From the NCBI GenBank assembly GCA_004562765.1, contig SFRL01000046.1, forward strand, positions 1 through 25,452: a DNA stretch of 25,452 nt, written 5' to 3'. Every line of letters begins with the position of its first letter. Position 1 is the first letter of the stretch. The DNA is from a bacterium (GTDB lineage: Bacteria > Bacillota > Clostridia > Lachnospirales > Lachnospiraceae). A model generated the notes under the pieces. It did not search any database, was not told the DNA's origin, and worked only from the letters and a program-made list of their open reading frames with translations. The position numbers and the translations under genes were made by a program. Below are positions 23,226 to 25,452 of this stretch, in pieces.

Positions 23226-23304
23226 GCGGAAGAAACTTCTTTTTTTGCCGATAAAATAAATGACAGATTATATAAGACTTGTCAGGATTTGAGGTGTGAA
23301 ATTT

Positions 23305-23733
23305 ATGGAGATAGCAATCGTCGATGACGAAAAAGTTATCAGGGAGCAGATCAAAGAACTGGCCATAAGATATGCGCCGGACTGCAATGCAAAAGCCTAT
23401 GAAACAGGAGAGGCGCTGTTGGCAGAGGGAAAGAAGGCAGACATAGTATTCCTCGATATTCAGATGGAGGGCATGAATGGCATTGACACCGCCAGAGTCT
23501 TGCGGGAAAAGCAGGAAGATACAGTGCTGAATTTTATTACCGGAGTAAAGGAATATGTGTTTGAAGCCTTTGATGTGGCAGCATTTCATTATCTGTTAAA
23601 GCCTGTGGATGAAAAGAAATTTTCTGAAGTTTTTGAACGGGCAAAAAAGGAAGTGGAAAAGAGAAAAAAGCAGAGGCAGGAAACTGTTTTTATCAAGACC
23701 AGAAACCGGAGCTTTACCCATATAATCTCATGA
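23305..23733 (+). pseudogene. LytTR-class response regulator truncated after the receiver domain
   Basis: The 142-residue product has a complete receiver of the AgrA/LytR type: IAIVDDEKVI, phospho-acceptor D51 in VFLDIQMEGMNG, FITGVKEYVFEAFDVAAFHY and LLKPVD. A charged linker follows, then only the first strand of the DNA-binding domain (TVFIKTRN) before the reading frame enters foreign sequence near 23697-23709 and stops. About 90 residues of LytTR domain are missing. The ATG follows GAGGTG 8 bases upstream. No partner kinase is adjacent. A free receiver could still act as a phosphate sink, but loss of function is the simpler view. Confidence 0.8.
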
Positions 23734-24110
23734 ATGACTATATGTTTCGGGTGGTGCTGCAGGAAAATAAGTTCGTGCTGCGAGGGCTTATCGGCTCACT
23801 GTTACACTTAGATCAGGGGGAGATAAGATCCGTGGAGATCAAAAATCCCATCAAGCTTGGAGAGCAGATCGACGACAAGACATTTGTATTGGACATTGAA
23901 ATATTGTTGAATAATGACACTTGCCTGAATTTAGAAATGCAAGTGTTAAATGAGGGAGATTGGGTCGATCGTTCGCTGAGTTATTTATGTAGAGCATACG
24001 ATGATTTGCAACAAGGTGAAGATTACAGTGAGGCGAAGTGTGCCATACATATCGGGATTCTGGATTTTACGCTGTTTAAAGATGTTCCGGAATTTTATGC
24101 CTGTTATAAA
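23700..24110 (+). pseudogene. Fragment of an Rpn / PD-(D/E)XK nuclease family gene
   Basis: An open frame from ATG 23730 runs to 24182 and encodes 150 residues. The part up to about 24110 matches the Rpn (PDDEXK_2) family: MNDYMFRVVLQENK, VLDIEIL followed by NLEMQV (the D...ExQ nuclease core), RSLSYLCRAYDDL and ILDFTLFKDVPEFYACYK. The same frame reads LYPYNL directly upstream of the ATG, fitting the family N terminus, so the gene fragment starts inside the regulator remnant. The C-terminal half of the family is missing. The last 24 codons overlap the radical SAM gene on the other strand and look unrelated. It is probably inactive. Confidence 0.75.
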
Positions 24111-24132
24111 CAAGTCCCCTTCATATCGTCTA

Positions 24133-25068
24133 TCACAGATGCCGGAGGTTTTTCCTGTAATGACGTAGATCTTCCTCGCTGACCTCAGAAATAATTCTGT
24201 CAAGTGTATCAAGTAATTGCTTTTTATCCTCTGGCAAACTTCCTCTGAGCTGAAAGGCATTGGAAGCTCCCATTGCGGCAAAATATGTTGAAATATTCAG
24301 GTTTTCCACAAGGGTTCGAAGCTCCCGGTACTTTTCAAGCTCACTTTCTTCTTCCCAGGTTCCGTTTTGGATTTCTTGATATAGATCGGATTCAGGATAA
24401 ACCGTCAGCATATTAGGACCAATCAGAAAAGGATGCAGCTGATTGAAAATATGTGCGGATGCTTTCGCACCTGCTTCACCTTTTCCCTTTCCGGAAATAC
24501 CGGTCAGATAGAAGAAACCATATTCGATACCCGCCTGCTCTAATCGTTTGCATTGGGTTAGAATATCTTTGGAATGATAACCCTTACGCATAAAGGCAAG
24601 TGCCTCATCATCTGCTGTTTCCACACCGATCGTCAGTCCGTTGTAACCCGCCCGATGGAGTTGAATCAGTTCATCATCTGTCTTGTTTGCCGGATCTGTA
24701 ATACGTGCAAAACAGCCGATGGATTCGACAGAGGGAAAATACCTGTGAATGAGTGAGGCAATTTCGAGCAGTTTCTCTGTTTTCAGAACAAAGGGATTGG
24801 CTCCGGTTAAGAAAACTCTCTGAATTGGGTCAGGATCATCTTTCCCCTGCAGGCGAGTTAACATCTTAGAATGGGGATTTGTGCGCAGAACCTGAGCTTC
24901 CAGTAAATCATTATCTATGTCCTCCATAGGTGACATCCTGAATTTGAACGGTAAATCACTGTAAAGTGTGCAGAATTTGCACCTGTGATGTGTGCAGCCT
25001 GCGGTTACTTCTAAAAGCAGAGAGTCTGCTTCGTAGGGTGGACGCCATATTGTACCTGTGTAATGCAT
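24133..25068 (-). CDS. Radical SAM protein of unknown function
   Basis: This 311-residue protein has the Fe-S cluster motif GCTHHRCKFC, with C25, C30 and C33 in CX4CX2C spacing; CX3CX2C is usual, but related Firmicute proteins with GCxxxxCxFC are known. Later segments fit a radical SAM barrel: RVFLTGANPF, SIGCFARITDP and LTIGVETADDEAL. The start at 25068 follows GAGGTG on the minus strand; the frame extends further upstream but without a site and across the promoter. It is divergent from an HxlR-family regulator gene. The reaction cannot be predicted. Confidence 0.85.
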   Translation of the reverse strand: MHYTGTIWRPPYEADSLLLEVTAGCTHHRCKFCTLYSDLPFKFRMSPMEDIDNDLLEAQVLRTNPHSKMLTRLQGKDDPDPIQRVFLTGANPFVLKTEKLLEIASLIHRYFPSVESIGCFARITDPANKTDDELIQLHRAGYNGLTIGVETADDEALAFMRKGYHSKDILTQCKRLEQAGIEYGFFYLTGISGKGKGEAGAKASAHIFNQLHPFLIGPNMLTVYPESDLYQEIQNGTWEEESELEKYRELRTLVENLNISTYFAAMGASNAFQLRGSLPEDKKQLLDTLDRIISEVSEEDLRHYRKNLRHL

Positions 25069-25141
25069 GATAAACACCTCTTTTAAATGAATTATGCACA
25101 GGTAACGAGGCAAACCTGTACATGACTGTCTCGTTGGCATC

Positions 25142-25147
25142 ATTATA
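25142..25147 (-). promoter_or_regulatory. Extended -10 box of the radical SAM gene
   Basis: Read on the minus strand, TGTTATAAT contains a perfect TATAAT with a TG one base upstream. The -35 position (about 25165-25170) has no good match and abuts the AAGTAC half-sites, so an HxlR-type protein bound there could affect this promoter. Confidence 0.55.
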
Positions 25148-25167
25148 ACAAAGGACTCTGAAAAAAG

Positions 25168-25191
25168 AAGTACTGTACTTTTTTGAAGTAC
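25168..25191. promoter_or_regulatory. AAGTAC half-site cluster, likely HxlR-family operator
   Basis: Three half-sites are packed together: AAGTACTGTACTT (25168-25180) is a perfect 6-1-6 palindrome, and GTACTT(TTTTG)AAGTAC (25175-25191) is an overlapping 6-5-6 inverted repeat. The cluster lies between the divergent radical SAM and HxlR genes. HxlR-type dimers bind inverted GTAC-containing half-sites of this general kind. Confidence 0.6.
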
Positions 25192-25244
25192 CTTTTATTT
25201 TGATGCAAAATAGAGTATAGTCAAGATGAAAGGAGAAGAGGTAA

Positions 25245-25452
25245 ATGAGAAAATCAGAATCTGCAGTCAGCCGGTGCAAAACGATTTCAACGGTGCAGAA
25301 GCTATTGGGTGGAAAATATAAGATTGAGCTTCTCTGGTATATCGGCAAGTGTGATGTTCGACGTTTTGGACAACTTCGCCGTCAGATTGGAGAAATTACT
25401 GACAGTTCGCTTACCAAACAGCTCCGGGAACTGGAAACAGATGGTTTCATTC
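25245..25452 (+). CDS. HxlR family transcriptional regulator, partial at window end
   Basis: The first 69 residues are in the window. They show the HxlR/YodB winged helix-turn-helix: a Cys at residue 11, VQKLLGGKYKIELLWYI, RRFGQLRRQI and ITDSSLTKQLRELETDGFI. The family responds to electrophiles, oxidants or other signals, often through a Cys near the N terminus, and binds as a dimer. The ATG follows AGGAGAAGAGG. A probable promoter upstream is TTGAAG (25183-25188) with CAAAAT (25206-25211), overlapped by the AAGTAC cluster, so autoregulation is likely. Confidence 0.85.
   Translation, partial: MRKSESAVSRCKTISTVQKLLGGKYKIELLWYIGKCDVRRFGQLRRQIGEITDSSLTKQLRELETDGFI

Noticed and set aside
23731..23733. 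TGA at the end of the truncated regulator read as a recoded (selenocysteine or frameshift) codon
   Set aside because: Sequence after it in the same frame does not resume the LytTR domain, and no downstream recoding structure was recognised; truncation explains it better.

Overview
The window looks like a chromosomal segment of an anaerobic, low-to-mid GC Firmicute, most likely a gut Lachnospiraceae-type Clostridium. The evidence is the gene set (DUF512 radical SAM gene next to der and plsY, a FeoA-FeoB fusion, 7TM hybrid histidine kinases, FliB, Rpn and RelB/DinJ-PIN families), strong AGGAGG-type ribosome sites and sigma-A-like promoters. No rRNA, tRNA or CRISPR array was seen.

Region 1 (about 176-10152) is one long plus-strand gene train with very short gaps or overlaps: a cytoplasmic GH28 pectin-oligomer hydrolase, a DUF512 PDZ/radical SAM protein, the ribosome-assembly GTPase Der, the acyltransferase PlsY, dUTPase, a FliB-type lysine methylase, a GNAT acetyltransferase, a FeoA-FeoB ferrous iron transporter and a PAP2 phosphatase. 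A promoter with an overlapping 16-bp inverted repeat lies ahead of the GH28 gene.

Region 2 (10164-16793) is a sugar or polyol operon: class II aldolase, LacI regulator, FGGY kinase, GatD-like zinc polyol-phosphate dehydrogenase, PfkB/1-phosphofructokinase-type kinase and aldo-keto reductase, closed by an intrinsic terminator. It has a clear promoter and a perfect 20-bp LacI-type palindrome just downstream. The enzymes can be ordered into a PTS-independent route from an aldose or alditol through a phosphorylated alditol, a ketose 6-phosphate and a ketose bisphosphate to triose phosphates; galactose/galactitol/tagatose is the best guess. No transporter is present. This is the most interesting system in the window.

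Region 3 (16844-18546) is an apparently intact IS1182-family element on the minus strand, with similar ends, that landed between the two arms of an 11-bp inverted repeat.

Region 4 (18643-22318) is a two-gene phosphorelay: a large 7TM-HisKA-HATPase-REC-HPt kinase overlapping a small protein with a degenerate and an intact receiver domain, then a strong terminator.

Region 5 (22362-24130) is AT-richer accessory DNA: a RelB/DinJ antitoxin paired with a PIN toxin, a 13-bp direct repeat of LytTR-box geometry, a response regulator that has lost its LytTR DNA-binding domain, and a fragment of an Rpn (PD-(D/E)XK) gene fused at the break.

Region 6 (24133-25452) holds a minus-strand radical SAM gene divergent from the start of an HxlR-family regulator, with three AAGTAC half-sites between them.
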